Below are positions 10,557 through 22,135 of a stretch of DNA of 64,000 nucleotides, piece after piece; within the stretch, counting starts at the first letter, position 1; each line of letters begins with the position of its first letter. The notes below the pieces were generated by a model. It had not been told where the DNA came from. It worked only from the letters and a program-made list of their open reading frames with translations, and did not search any database. Position numbers and translations under genes: made by a program. The stretch covers positions 12,514,137 to 12,578,136 of the forward strand of contig NC_135172.1 in NCBI RefSeq assembly GCF_041146795.1, given 5' to 3'. Origin of the DNA: Maylandia zebra. Taxonomy: Eukaryota > Chordata > Actinopteri > Cichliformes > Cichlidae.

Positions 10557-10898
10557 TATTTTGAAAGATTTAAAATGGTTTTTTAAAGAACCACTCAAAA
10601 AAGGTCCTTCAAATGGTTCTTTTAAAGAACCATTTGAAGGACCTTTTTAAAAATGGTTCTTTAAAGAACCATTTTTAAAAAGGTCCTTTGAAAAACCATT
10701 AAAGGTGCCCCAAAGAACCATTTCTTGATGGTTCTTTGGGGCACCTTTAAAGGTTCTTCAATGAACCACTGAAAGAAATGGTTCTTCAAAGAACCATTGT
10801 TTGAAAGGTTCTTTGTGGCACCAAAAAAGGTTCTTCTATGGCATCAGTCTAAAGAACCACTTTTGGTTCCAGTTGGCACCTTTATTTTTCTGAGTGTA
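10557..10898 (-). repeat. Array of GGTTCTTTAAAGAACC palindromes ending in a terminal inverted repeat
   Basis: At least six palindromic units built on AAATGGTTCTTTAAAGAACC alternate in both orientations. The block closes with GGCACCTTTATTTTTCTGAGTGTA, whose outer 15 bases mirror 7003-7017. This is non-coding DNA-transposon sequence able to form several hairpins. Confidence 0.7.
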
Positions 10899-11179
10899 AA
10901 TCAAAGCTAACTGTACACTTGATTTATAAACTTTGATGAGAAAAAAATCTTTTCTTTCTTTCTTTCTTTTCTTTGTTATATCAGGTCTAATGCGAACACA
11001 AAACACAAAGCTGAGATTTTCTCTGTTTAGAAATCACATTAAATCTGACAGTTGTTAATGATTCATATGTAGAAACACTTTCATGTGAATAAAAACATTC
11101 AAACTGTTATTATTGCAAATTGTGACGTTTGTAAGAATAGAAGCGGTGGCTGATTGTTCTCTAGTGTTTGTGTGTGGAT

Positions 11180-11822
11180 CAGTGTTGTTCAAGTTACTTG
11201 GAAAAAAGTAATTAGTTACTTATTACTGATTACTTCTCAAAAAATGTTATACCGTTACATTACTGATTACTTAATTTCAAAAGTAATTATTTACTTATTA
11301 CTTAGTTACTTTTTGGTACACACCTGAATACTTAATAAAGCAATAGACCTTTCAGCCCAGTTCTATTTTTATGCATAATCCATCATATAAAAATTCAGTC
11401 AAATGGAAAAGTCTCTTTTTAAAAATTGTTTTATTATTTTTAATCTCTTAATTTTAGGGAAATCGCATCAAGCAAAAATGTAATTCTATACAACAGTTTT
11501 TAAAAAAAAACTATGTGAAAAAATCTATTTTCACCTGTTTAGCAGGAGTGGGGCCGGTGGTCATATCAGTGGGGGATCTGGTGGTTTCTCTGTGAATTTC
11601 CGTTCCCATGGTAGCGTGCTAGGTGCTTGTTCAGATTTGAAGTGTAATTTTTCGCAGAGTGTACAACGGACGCTAATGTTTTTGCCACTTTTTACAGAAT
11701 AACACTTGAAGTAATATAAGTACTTCCACGCTTTTAACGCTGCATGGTCGTACTCTCTCCTGCACTCCATATTACCCATTGTTGATCTACGCACGTCTGC
11801 TGTTGCCACGTATATGAACACG
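11180..11822 (-). mobile_element. hAT transposon fragment with BED-finger N-terminus
   Basis: The left end CAGTGTTGTTCAAGTTACTT resembles the terminal repeat of a widespread fish hAT element. On the minus strand, 11,561-11,821 is open for 86 residues and reads WKYLYYFKCYSVKSGKNISV then CTLC, the start of a BED zinc finger of a hAT transposase. The rest of the transposase (RNase-H-like fold and C-terminal dimerisation region) is absent, so the copy is dead. The frame crosses into unrelated sequence at 11.6 kb. Confidence 0.6.
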
Positions 11823-11823
11823 C

Positions 11824-11940
11824 ATGATCAGCACAGCGCACCAGGTAGAATCCAGTTTTCAGGCCCCTCTTCTGTGGAATCAGCTTCCAGTTTGGATTCA
11901 GGAGACAGACACTATCGCTACTGTTAGGTCTGCACTCGCA
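11824..11940 (+). mobile_element. LINE RT C-terminal fragment
   Basis: The plus strand reads FQAPLLWNQLPVWIQETDTI, a motif found near the C-terminus of several fish LINE polymerases. A related motif (APKLWNNLPLHIRQS) lies at 60.5 kb. The frame then degenerates. Only about 40 residues are recognisable. Confidence 0.55.
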
Positions 11941-12668
11941 GGCTCCACTAGTTCAGAGATTTATCACCATGAACGAATCAAGACGATCAGAGCTCGATCG
12001 GTTTTAAACTTGCAAGGGAAGTGTCGGATCCGGATCTTGGAGCTACAAGCTCCTCACATGATCCCAGACAACTCCAAAAATCCAGCGTCCCCAAGCAGGC
12101 TTTTATTCAGTGACAATAGTTACACAAACACCCATGGTAAAACCCTATTGTAATAATTTGTGATAAATAAAAGTAGAGTCTGGGGAATATTTGATGAAAG
12201 CTTATTGTGATTAATGCTGGGGTGAATTTCAAAGTTGATGTGACGTCTGTTTGAAGTTGGTGTGTTATGTGTGTGAATGTGTTACGTCAGCCAAGAAACG
12301 AGATTAGATTAGGACATTTGGATAGGGGATTTTATTCCCACATTGATTAGCAGGGTTGGACTCGGGCACCAGATAATTTAACTGTGGAATCGACAGTGGT
12401 GCTTTTAAATTTATTTAAATTATTTAGGACGGGGACGGTAATCCCTAGGAGCGCGGTTGCTCAGCGTGTGGCATCGACTCCTGATCACAGATGCGTGGTC
12501 AGGCCTGGCGGCGTCCAGTTAGCCCGAGTGGCGCCCGCGGGACTTCGGGAACCCATTAAAAACCAAGTGGTCAAGGACCACTTCTTTACCGTGCTGTTTG
12601 AGTAAAGAGCGGGCCTCAGGCGTGACCATTTCAACGTGGCTGACAGGTAAGCTTTAAGTAAAGCTTAA
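11941..12668. other. Unidentified, partly GC-rich sequence 5' of the L1
   Basis: The part at 12,440-12,560 is CpG-rich and contains TGGCGCCC, but no LTR or gene is visible. This is the target region into which the L1 inserted; its continuation is at 30,395. Confidence 0.35.
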
Positions 12669-12840
12669 AGTGGGATATTTAGGACTTCCGGTCAGCATGC
12701 GTCCCGAATAGACGCAGGAACGAGCTGCTGTGGTGAACTTAACTCCGCTTTGACCAGTTTCACCCCTTCAACTGCCACCTTTAAGTCGCTTACACTCGTA
12801 ACTACTTTTCTAGTGTTTTGAACACTTTTGACCCTTTCCA

Positions 12841-13638
12841 ATGGCTGCTAAGAGTGCAAAAGCGAACAAAAAGGAGGACGCTAGCTTAACACTGGAGGCT
12901 ATCACCACGCTGCTCCAGCAGCACCGAGAGTTGGCATCTGAATTTAAGACCTCATTTAACGCCCTCGATTCAAAACTGGACCAGGTACGACAAGCCCAAG
13001 AGGAACAGGCCGAGAGAGTTTCATCCTTGGAGCTTGCAACTGAAGACCTGAGCCAACGTGTCGCTGACCTTGAAAACACGTGTGCCGCTCTTCGCGAAGA
13101 CAACAACCAGCTAAAGAACAAAGTCACTGACCTGGAGAGCCGTAGCAGGCATCAGAACATCCGCGTCCTTGGACTGCCTGAAGACACTGAAAGTGGGCGC
13201 CCCACTCACTTCTTTTCCAACCTTCTCTGTGAGTTATTGGGCAAAGAAATACTTCAGTCTCCACCGGAGCTCGATAGAGCGCACCGCTCCCTCGCAGCGA
13301 AGCCGCCCGTGGGACGCCCACCTCGCCCGGTGATCATCCGCCTGCACCGATACCAGATCAAGGACCTCATCATCCGAGAAGCTAGGAGGAGAGGGAAATT
13401 CGACTACCGAGGCGTGCCTATCCGAATTGTGGAAGACTACAGCCCCGAGGTCCTCAATCAGCGGGCGCAGTACAAGGACATTATGTCGGAGCTCTACGGG
13501 CGAGGCCTGAGGCCGGCTCTCCTCTTCCCAGCACGGCTTCGCATAACGCAGGCCAGAGGCGCCAGAAAGTTTTTCAGCTCCGTGGACCAGGCTCAACAGT
13601 ACATTGAGAGGCTCCCAAAGGCTCCGGAAGCCCCGTGA
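12841..13638 (+). CDS. L1 ORF1 protein, 265 aa
   Basis: An intact frame from ATG (CCAATGGCTGC) to TGA. L1 ORF1p is an RNA-binding chaperone that packages L1 RNA. Residues about 15-100 form a coiled coil (heptads such as LDSKLDQVRQAQEEQAERVS, then LEDLxxRVADLEN). Residues about 103-190 hold the RRM-like region starting HQNIRVLGLPE. The C-terminal domain follows with RITQARGARKFFSS. The length fits the shorter fish L1 ORF1 proteins. There is no frameshift, in contrast to ORF2 downstream, which is broken only by insertions. Confidence 0.85.
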   Translation: MAAKSAKANKKEDASLTLEAITTLLQQHRELASEFKTSFNALDSKLDQVRQAQEEQAERVSSLELATEDLSQRVADLENTCAALREDNNQLKNKVTDLESRSRHQNIRVLGLPEDTESGRPTHFFSNLLCELLGKEILQSPPELDRAHRSLAAKPPVGRPPRPVIIRLHRYQIKDLIIREARRRGKFDYRGVPIRIVEDYSPEVLNQRAQYKDIMSELYGRGLRPALLFPARLRITQARGARKFFSSVDQAQQYIERLPKAPEAP

Positions 13639-14416
13639 AGAATTATTACTGATAAAACAATGGCACCAAATGCAGGTACCAAACATTCCATATAGGTATG
13701 GAGGCGCAGTCGGGATCCACGTAAGACGTTGCTTTTCCTCTCCGAGTGTAGCGATGTAGTCTGAGTGCTATAGCACTGAAATGCTGATTATTACTTTAAT
13801 TTAACTCGATAATCTTATTTTGTTTTCTTTGTTAAATAAGGAGACAACCTCATTGACTTCTACCCGTTGGCTAATGACGTAATACCTGTTGCACGGAGAC
13901 GGGGAGTTTTGTTATCTACTCGTAGCCTTCTGTCTGTTCTTATTCAATAATTCAGTTATAACGGTAGTACTTATTGAACTACATCATCTTTTTGTGTTTG
14001 GTTGTTTGTTTACATACTTGGACTCTGCTTTGAAACACTCCAGCAATTACATTTGGACTTGGTGGCTGATACAGTTTCGAAACTTAACAGTATTATAAGG
14101 GGTTTCAGCTTACTATGCTATGGCCACCGGAGCAGTGGTTCGACTGCTTCAATACCTAGGTTATTGGTATCATAGACAGGAGGAGTAACACTCTAAATAT
14201 GTTAAGTTTGAAGAGCTCGCTGCTTGTTCTTGTTCTTTTTTTTGGCAGCCATTTTCTGTTGTGGGGAGGGTTTGGGGAGGGTAAGGGTCACTGCTTTGAA
14301 CCTCATACACTGTTCTTTTTTTTAACCTGTTCTGAACTAATTTCCACCCACTGTAAAGTTATTCTGTTCTTATCATCTAAGGCCAGTGTGCATAGTTTCT
14401 TTGCTCTACAAATCAG
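13639..14416 (+). other. L1 inter-ORF spacer
   Basis: About 780 bp between ORF1 and ORF2, T-rich, with no coding capacity recognised. It is longer than in mammalian L1. Confidence 0.5.
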
Positions 14417-14713
14417 ATGAGTCTGCAATTGAACTTTCTAAGCTGGAATGTTAAAGGTCTAAATCATCCAGTCAAGAGACGGAGGGTTTTGTCACATGTT
14501 AAACACCGTAACACTGACGTGGCTTTCCTGCAGGAGACCCACGTCAGGGCCTCTGATAATGTCCGTCTCTTCTCCCGTTGGAGGGGCCAGTGTTTTCACT
14601 CACTTTTCCAAGCTAGGGCACGTGGGGTCTCTATATTGGTCAGGCAGAACATTCCCTTTGAGGCCCACAATGTCATAGCAGACAAATATGGTAGATATGT
14701 CATAGTCATAGTC

Positions 14714-16757
14714 CTCAACATGAAGAAGAAGGCTTTCAGGAGCAAAGTGAAAGAGGAGATGAAAGCAGCACAGCGGGAGGTGAAACGCTGCCTGAGGGAA
14801 GCAAAGGACACCTACAGGAGGAAGGTGGAGCAGAAGTTGGAGAGGAACAATATGAGGGAGGTCTGGAATGGTGTGAAAACCATCACAGACCACAACACCA
14901 AGAAAAGCACAGTGGGGGGGACTGTGGAGAAGGCAAACGAACTCAACAACTTCTTCAACAGGTTTGACCAGCCCACAACCCCCCCACCCTCACCCTCACC
15001 TTCACTACAGAGTCCTCTCCCCACTCTCCTGCCTCCCTCGCTTCCCCCCCTTCCTGACACCATGACACCCCCCTCCTCCAATCCCTCTCTCAGCAGCAAG
15101 ACATCTCCCCCCCTCCCCTCCTCCCAAACACCTCCCAGTGTCACAGTGGATCAGGTCAGGAGGCAACTGAGGAAGCTTCGCCCCAGAAAGGCAGCAGGCC
15201 CAGACAAGGTGTGTCCTAGGATGCTTAAGGCGTGTGCTGCTGAACTTGGGGAGCCGCTACAACGAGTCTTCAACCTCAGTCTGCGACTGGGGAGAGTGCC
15301 CGCCCTATGGAAGACATCCTGCATCGTCCCGGTCCCCAAAAAGAACCGGCCCAATGAGCTGAATGACTTCCGACCGGTGGCACTGACGTCACATCTTATG
15401 AAGACTCTAGAGCGGCTCTTCCTCAACCTCCTCCGACCACAGGTACAACATGCCCAGGACCCACTACAGTTTGCATACAAGGCGGGTGTCGGAGTGGAGG
15501 ATGCCATCCTGTACCTCCTACACAGAGCCCACTCACACCTGGATGGGGGAAAAGGCACGGTCAGGATCCTGTTTCTTGACTTTTCCAGTGCCTTTAATAC
15601 CATCCGGCCCTGTATGCTTCAGGAAAAACTGAACAGGATGGAGGTGGACCCCTGCCTGGTGGCTTGGATCTCCGACTACCTCACCGACAGACCACAGTAC
15701 GTCAGGCTGAAGGACATCACGTCTGACACTGTGGTCAGCAGCACAGGAGCACCACAGGGAACTGTGCTGTCCCCTCTTCTCTTCACCCTGTACACCTCTG
15801 ACTTCTGCTACAACTCTGAATTATGCCATATTCAGAAGTTTGCAGATGACACGGCCATCATGGGGTGTATCTGGGATGATCAGGAAGAGGAGTACAGAAG
15901 TCTGGTGAGGAACTTTGTCGCATGGAGTCACACAAACCACCTGCAACTCAACACCTCAAAGACTAAGGAACTGGTTGTGGACTTCGGGAGGTCCAGAGAA
16001 GGTCCACTGCCGGTTCAGATAGAGGGGGAGGAGGTGGAGGTGGTCAACAAGTACAAGTACCTCGGGCTGTGGGTGGACAATAAACTGGACTGGTCATGCA
16101 ACACAGAGCACCTGTATAAAAAAGCCCAAAGCCGACTGTACTTCCTCAGGAGGCTGAGGTCTTTTAACATCTGCAGGAAGCTCCTGAGGATGTTTTACCA
16201 GTCGGTGGTTTCTGGAGTACTTTTCTATGCTGTGGTGTGCTGGGGGAGCAACACAGCAAAGAGGGACTCATCCAGGCTGGAGAAACTGATCAGGAAGGCT
16301 AGCTCTGTGGTCGGCATGAAGCTGGACACTCTGGTGACAGTGGCAGAGAAAAGGACATTAAAGAAACTGATGGACATTATGAACAATGCTGGGCATCCTC
16401 TGCACACGGCCATTAACAATCAGAAGAGTCTGTTCAGTGACAGGTTGCTTCTCCCCAAGACAAGAACTAACAGACTTAAAAACTCCTTTGTCCCACACGC
16501 CATCAGACTGTTTAACTCCTCTCTGGAGGGGAGAGGGAGGGGAGACAGGAGGACAAAGGAGGGGGGAACAACTAAGCTGTAGTGCCTCTTCACCTCACTG
16601 TACAATACCTTGTGCAATACTTTTTGTAAATAGTCAACAGTGCAATAGACTCAATACTTGAAATGTGCAATTCACTTGTATTTTTATTTTTTTATTCCTA
16701 TTTATTCTATTTATCCCCTTTGTATATTTTATTTATATTTGTCTCTGTATTTATATA

Positions 16758-16797
<40 letters not shown>

Positions 16798-16909
16798 ACA
16801 ATTCTGTAACTGTAACTTCGGTCGTTGCTATGCTTTTTTTGGAAGTCGAATTTCCCAGAGGAACCCACCCGAGGGATTAATAAAGTTCTATCTTATCTTA
16901 TCTTATCTT
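14714..16909 (+). mobile_element. L2/Rex1-like LINE, 5'-truncated, with long RT frame
   Basis: Open from the L1 start codon at 14,417 to TAG at 16,582, giving a 721-codon chimeric frame in which only the part from about codon 100 belongs to this LINE. RT motifs in order: [60 protein letters not shown] (catalytic ADD) and the C-terminal LIRKASSVVGMKLD block. No endonuclease remains, so it is 5'-truncated. A proline- and serine-rich linker lies at 14,975-15,140. The 3' UTR ends with GGGATTAATAAAGTTC and a (TATCT)n tail at 16,888-16,909. The RT frame is uninterrupted, so the copy is fairly young. Confidence 0.85.
16752..16797. repeat. (GT)n/(AT)n microsatellite
   Basis: About 11 GT units followed by about 9 AT units inside the LINE 3' UTR. 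Likely variable in length. Confidence 0.9.
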
Positions 16910-17806
16910 GTCAGTGGGAAACTGTATAACAGTCTTGTTGCTCTAGTAAATGTGTATGCTCCTAATACAGATGACGAGAATTTCTTTAAACAACTATTCT
17001 CCTCTTTGCCCGACTTAAATGTCTACTCTCTTTTTCTGGGGGGTGATTTTAACTGCTGGTTAGACCCAGCCCTGGATCGCTCATCCACTAAGAGCAATGT
17101 TTTAAGCAAATCTGCATCTGTCATTCATGCCTTTCTATCAGAATATGGAATGTGTGATGTTTGGCGTACTCTAAATCCTCATAAAAGAGATTACTCCTAT
17201 TTTTCACATGTGCACCATACATATTCAAGAATTGATTACTTTATCATTGACACTAATTGTCTGCAGCAGGTCCACTCCTGTGCCTACCATAGCATAGTTA
17301 TTTCAGATCACGCCCCTCTTACTTTGTCTCTGTCTCTTCCACATCCTCCTGTTAAAGCTGCACAATGGCGTTTCAACTCGACCCTCCTGTCGGATGAAAA
17401 TTTTGTAAAGTTTATCCAGGATGAGATACGCTTTTACTTTGCCACCAACTCTTCCCCAGAGACTTCCAGCCTTGTCGTATGGGATGCCTTTAAGGCGTAT
17501 ATCAGAGGCCAGATTATTGCTTATTCGGCAAGAATTAAAAAACAGTCCACCCATGAAAGGAACAAGTTAATGCAACAGATTAAGGAGACTGATGAACAGT
17601 ATGCTCTCAAACAGAGTCATGAAATATTTAAAAAGCGTGTAGAACTTAAAACAAGACTTGACCTACTCACAACGTACTCGACTGAACGTTTACTCTTACA
17701 TGACAAATCCAAATTTTATATGCATGGTGACAAACCTGATAAATTACTGGCGAGCCTTCTAAAAGGTTCTCGGGCAAGGCAAAGTATTCTTAAAATTCGA
17801 CAACAA

Positions 17807-18456
17807 ATTCAAATTCAAATTTTATTTGTCACACACACACAACCATACACAGTATGACATGGGGGTGAAATGCTTGTAGCTGTACAATGCCCGACCATTA
17901 AATGACAGAAGAAAAGTTTTACAATATTTACAATTTACTACAAAAATTTACAAATTAACTTAGGGATTTACAGTAAAAATGTGCAAATAGCAGAAGAGAT
18001 TATAAAGATAAGGATTGTAAATTATAGGAATTATAGGATTATAGGAAATGTGTGGTGGTGCGTGTGGTGACGTGTGTGAGAGTCCAGTCTTATAGTGACG
18101 TGTTTGGGAGAGTCCAGTCCTACACCTGGTTCAGGGCCCGAATAGCCTGGGGGAAGAAGCTCCTCCTCATTCTCTCTGTTTTGGCCTTAAGGGAGCGGAA
18201 GCGCTTCCCAGACCTCAACAGTGAGAAGAGTCCATTGTTGGGATGGGAGAGGTCCATCATAATCTTCCTAGCTTTGGACTTGCACCGCTTGGTGTAGATG
18301 GACAGCAGGTCAGGGAGCTCTGATTGAATGATGCGTTCTGCCGAGCGCACCACCCTTTGCAGATCTCGTCTGTCCTGCTTGGTGCTGTTCCCAAACCAGG
18401 TGCAGATGTTTGACGTCAGGACGCTCTCGATGGTGCAGGAGTAGAAGTTCTTGAGC
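17807..18456 (-). mobile_element. Second L2-like LINE 3' end, antisense to the host L1
   Basis: Flanked by the 4-bp duplication ACAA (17,803-17,806 and 18,457-18,460). Read on the minus strand it encodes the RT C-terminus (FYSCTIESVLTSNICTWFGN, then LSHPNNGLFSLL and FFPQAIRALN). It ends in a (TTTGAA)n-type tail at 17,807-17,830. Removing it rejoins the L1 frame exactly, as IRQQ then DGNIVTDHEKINEV. It is truncated to about 650 bp. Confidence 0.85.
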
Positions 18457-18460
18457 ACAA

Positions 18461-20918
18461 GATGGCAACATAGTCACAGATCATGAAAAAATCAATGAAG
18501 TGTTCAGGGATTTTTACTCACAGCTTTACACCTCAGAGTCCCAAACTGACTGTAATGCAATTAATGAGTTTTTAGCTAAACTTAACATTCCTGAAATTCC
18601 AACAGAACTTAAAACAAGGCTGGATGAACCCATCTCCCAGTTAGAAGTTTCCTTGGCTATAGCTTCGATGCATTCTGGTAAGTGTCCAGGTCCGGATGGC
18701 TTTCCGTCAGAATTTTTCAAACACTTCTCTTCATTACTGTCCACGCAGCTTAGTGCAACCCTCACGGACTGCAAGGAACAAGGATCTCTTCCTCAATCAT
18801 TCTATGAAGCCTATATTACACTTATTAAAAAGAAAGGAAAAGATCCGTTGGAATGTGCCTCCTATAGACCTATTTCTCTACTGAACACAGACGCTAAAAT
18901 ATTAGCCAAGATACTTGCCCGTAGACTAGAAATAGTTCTTCCAAAAATTATTTCGAAAGACCAGACAGGCTTCATTAAAGGTCGTCATTCATATTTTAAC
19001 ATAAGGAGGCTATTTAACATAGTCTACTCCAGCTCTACAGACTCTGATGAATGTGTGGTCTCGCTTGACGCTGAAAAGGCCTTTGATCGAGTTGAGTTTG
19101 ATTATCTCTTTGCAGTCCTTGATAGATTTGGCTTTGGAGCGAAATTTACTTCATGGATCAAATTACTCTATTCTCAACCATCTGCTACAATACGAACTAA
19201 CCTCCAATTGTCAAAACCCTTCAAACTTCACAGAGGCACACGCCAGGGATGTCCTCTCAGCCCCCTGCTTTTTGATCTGGCCATAGAACCCCTTGCCATT
19301 GCGTTCCGCAGTTGCAAAGAGGTACACGGCATTTGGAGAAACAATACAGAACATAAGGTCTCGCTCTATGCAGATGATCTCCTGCTCTTTATTTCTAAGC
19401 CCTTAGCCTCACTACCATCTGCATTGAATCTGCTTAGTCAATTTGGTCAGATTTCAGGGTATAAACTGAACCTTAATAAAAGTGAGCTCTTCCCGCTAAG
19501 TAGCAAAGCCAGTATGTTAGACTTCACCTGCTTGCCCTTCAGAGTTGAAAGGACAAAAATTACATATTTGGGAATCACAGTGACAAAAAAACATAAAAAC
19601 CTTTTCACAGAAAATGTGAGTGCATTGCTGAACCAAGTGAAGCGGTCCCTTACCCACTGGACACCACTCTCTATGTCTCTGGTAGGACGTATCAATTCAA
19701 TTAAAATGACCATTCTACCCAAATTTCTATACCTTTTCCAGGCCATACCCATTTTCATTCCCAACACTTTTTTCAATAAGCTGGACTCTGTCATCTCATC
19801 TTATCTATGGCAGGGTAAACGCCCAAGGCTCAATAAGATGCATCTTCAAAAATCTAAAATTGAGGGTGGGTTTGCACTTCCCAACTTTCGTTTTTATTAT
19901 TGGGCTGCTAACATACGATGTTTGGTGTTTTGGTATTTTTACCATAATCGGAGTGGTTGTCCTGACTGGGTCACTATGGAATTGCATAGTGACAACAGTA
20001 TATCCTTACTAGCTGCACTTTGTTCTCCACTCCCATCCTCTTCATTCAACTTCATTCCCAACCCTGTAGTGGTGCACTCATTAAAAATATGGGGCCAGTT
20101 TAGGAAATATTTTAAACTTTGTGACTTCTCCCTCCTCAGCCCCATTGCATCTAACCATTTCTTTAAACCTTCTACCCAGGACGGTGGGTTTGCGGAGTGG
20201 CACAGAAGTGGAATAACTTGCTTTAAGGACCTATTCATAGCCAACAAACTAGCATCATTTGAACAACTTGCTAATAAATATATTCTTCCACCATCACACT
20301 TTTTCAGATACTTGCAAGTCAGGCACTTTATTTGTTCCCAGATTTCAGGCTCAAGCCCTTCACCAGAGCCTACACTACTAGAAACTATTCTACAACTCAA
20401 TCCAACCAATAGAGGGCTGATTTCCTTGCTTTACAATAAAATGTTAAATTTGACACATACCTCTTCATCCAAGCTCAAGACACTGTGGGAAGAAGACTTA
20501 AACATGACAACCTCTGATGAAACATGGGCCTCTATACTCAAACATGTCAACACTACATCACTATGTGCCCGCCATTGTTTAATCCAGTTCAAAGTGGTGC
20601 ATAGAGCCCATTTCTCAAAATCCAGATTATCCCGTATCTACCCTGAAATCACTCCATACTGTGACAGATGCAAAACTGCTGAAGCCTCACTGGTCCACAT
20701 GTACTGGTCTTGTCCCAATCTCACTCAGTTCTGGTCAGAGGTTTTTCGTACCCTGTCCAGAATTCTCAGTGTGACGCTGGCCCCCGGCCCCCTTCTTGCT
20801 CTGTTTGGCATCAGTGGGAATGAGGTGCTTCTACCGGCCTCTAAAAAACAGGCATTATCATTCTGTTCCCTGTTGGCCAGAAGGGCAATCCTACTGAGGT
20901 GGCGGGACGCTGCCCCTC
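18461..20918 (+). pseudogene. L1 ORF2, reverse transcriptase part, cut by the provirus
   Basis: Continues the L1 frame with RT motifs GKCPGPDGFPSEFF, YRPISLLNTDAKIL, LDAEKAFDRVEFDYLF, GTRQGCPLSPLLF and YADDLLLF (catalytic ADD near 19,370). The C-terminal cysteine cluster CDRCKTAEASLVHMYWSC follows near 20,660-20,710. There are no internal stops from 18,461 to the insertion point at 20,918. The frame resumes after the provirus at 28,553 and ends at 28,686. The RT domain itself is complete. Confidence 0.88.
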
Positions 20919-21390
20919 TGTTAAGAGAATTTTTATTTTAGTTAAATCATTAAAGTATAATCAAGTAGAAACAAGTATGCCTTATAATCAAGTGTTTATA
21001 TATTTTCACACGGTAAAGCTTACTGTTGAAAAGAACACAATGTATTCCTTGCTTAAGTGTGTGAGATGTTTGACAAAGACAGGATATACATGCATTCTTT
21101 ACTTCAGTGTCTGCGATGTCAGATAAGCATGAATACTGCTGTGTCGTTGTTTTTCAGTTTGTGTGCAGAAGTTAGATAGCTAAGACAATGCCTGAGCTCT
21201 CCCCTCTTCAGTTGAAAGAGGAAGTACTATGTAACCCATTTTGCCTTATAAATAAAGCGAGTAAACGGTGCTCGGTGTGTTAGTCTGCTCAGAGACTCTC
21301 ACCCGTGCGCACGTCTTTGAAACTCTGAGTCGGTCTGCCAGTGTCTCATTTCTCTCTTACTGTGCTTTTACAAATGTCAACCCCTTGACA
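20919..21390 (+). repeat. 5' LTR, 472 bp
   Basis: Begins TGTTAAGAG and ends CCCTTGACA (TG...CA). A TATAAATA box at 21,247 overlaps an AATAAA at 21,251-21,256 near the U3/R boundary. It matches the 3' LTR at 28,076-28,547 base for base as far as I can read. Confidence 0.92.
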
Positions 21391-21396
21391 TTTAAT

Positions 21397-21413
21397 TGGT
21401 CCTTCGAGCCGGA
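21397..21413 (+). promoter_or_regulatory. Primer binding site for tRNA-Tyr
   Basis: TGGTCCTTCGAGCCGGA begins 6 bases after the 5' LTR. It is complementary over 17 bases to the 3' end of vertebrate tRNA-Tyr (...TCCGGCTCGAAGGA plus CCA). The match is by recall of the tRNA sequence, not by a database search. Confidence 0.8.
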
Positions 21414-22135
21414 GAACTGACTGTTATTTTTAACGTCTAGTTTTCCATAGACGGTCTCCATCGGATCCTGACGTCGTGACGCCTGCGCTGGAAGAAATCT
21501 GATCAGTAAAACGAAAAACCCGGACACGTGAATTCGATCTCCGGTCAGCGTTCGGCCTTCACGACTCCAGGACCCGATGAGCACCGGATCCAAAAACGCA
21601 GCGCCACAGTAGAGGTGAATATGACACGCATTCCACCAAGCGCTAAAATACGTTGATATTGAGATTTTCCTTTAAGTAGTGTGTAAACCTAGGTACGCCG
21701 ACAGATCTCAGTGTCCATGCGGGACTAGGAAGACGACAGGCAAGAGCGAAATTCTAGAAAAATCGCTATTAAAAGTTCCGGTCGCTCTGGGAGTGGCTGT
21801 AACGGAACAGGTTTCCGGTCACTCAAGAAGAGTGGCTGAAGGTGAAGGTGTTACACAAATAAATAGGCCTACGGAAAATCTCAATAAAAATCATAGAAAC
21901 GCGCTTTGTTTGTGAGGAGTGAGTTGTTTTTACGACCCAATACGCGGTCGAACCACTTCTCAAACTGTTTTCCTGTGAACACTCACGTATTGGTAAAGGT
22001 GAAAAGGGTTGTGCTTCATCACGTAAAATCGATAACCGCTCTCTCAATTAGTGAGAGAGTAGAAGGCTGTTATCGAAAACCCATTCTCACTTTTTCATGC
22101 CAAAGGTGTCACAGTTCTGACGTAATTAGTTCAAA

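Larger units (their letters stand above)
14417..17806 (+). pseudogene. L1 ORF2, N-terminal part (AP endonuclease), split by an L2-like LINE
   Basis: Starts ATGAGTCTGCAATTG. The first 99 codons give the apurinic-endonuclease motifs NFLSWNVKGLNHP and VAFLQETH. The L2-like element interrupts at 14,713/14,714. The frame resumes at 16,910 with VSGKLYN and continues through VNVYAPNTD, GGDFNCWLD, IDYFIID and SDHAPLTLSL, the remaining catalytic motifs. It runs to 17,806, where a second LINE interrupts. GTC is present at both edges of the first insertion (14,711-14,713 and 16,910-16,912) as a possible 3-bp duplication. Without the insertions the endonuclease would be complete. As it stands it cannot be translated as one protein. 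Confidence 0.85.

Noticed and set aside
12530-12560. TGGCGCCC, the start of a tRNA-Lys primer binding site
   Set aside because: Only about nine bases match, there is no LTR on its left and no retroviral genes follow.
13234-13686. 150-residue minus-strand frame
   Set aside because: Antisense to L1 ORF1, which has clear coiled-coil and RRM signals on the plus strand.
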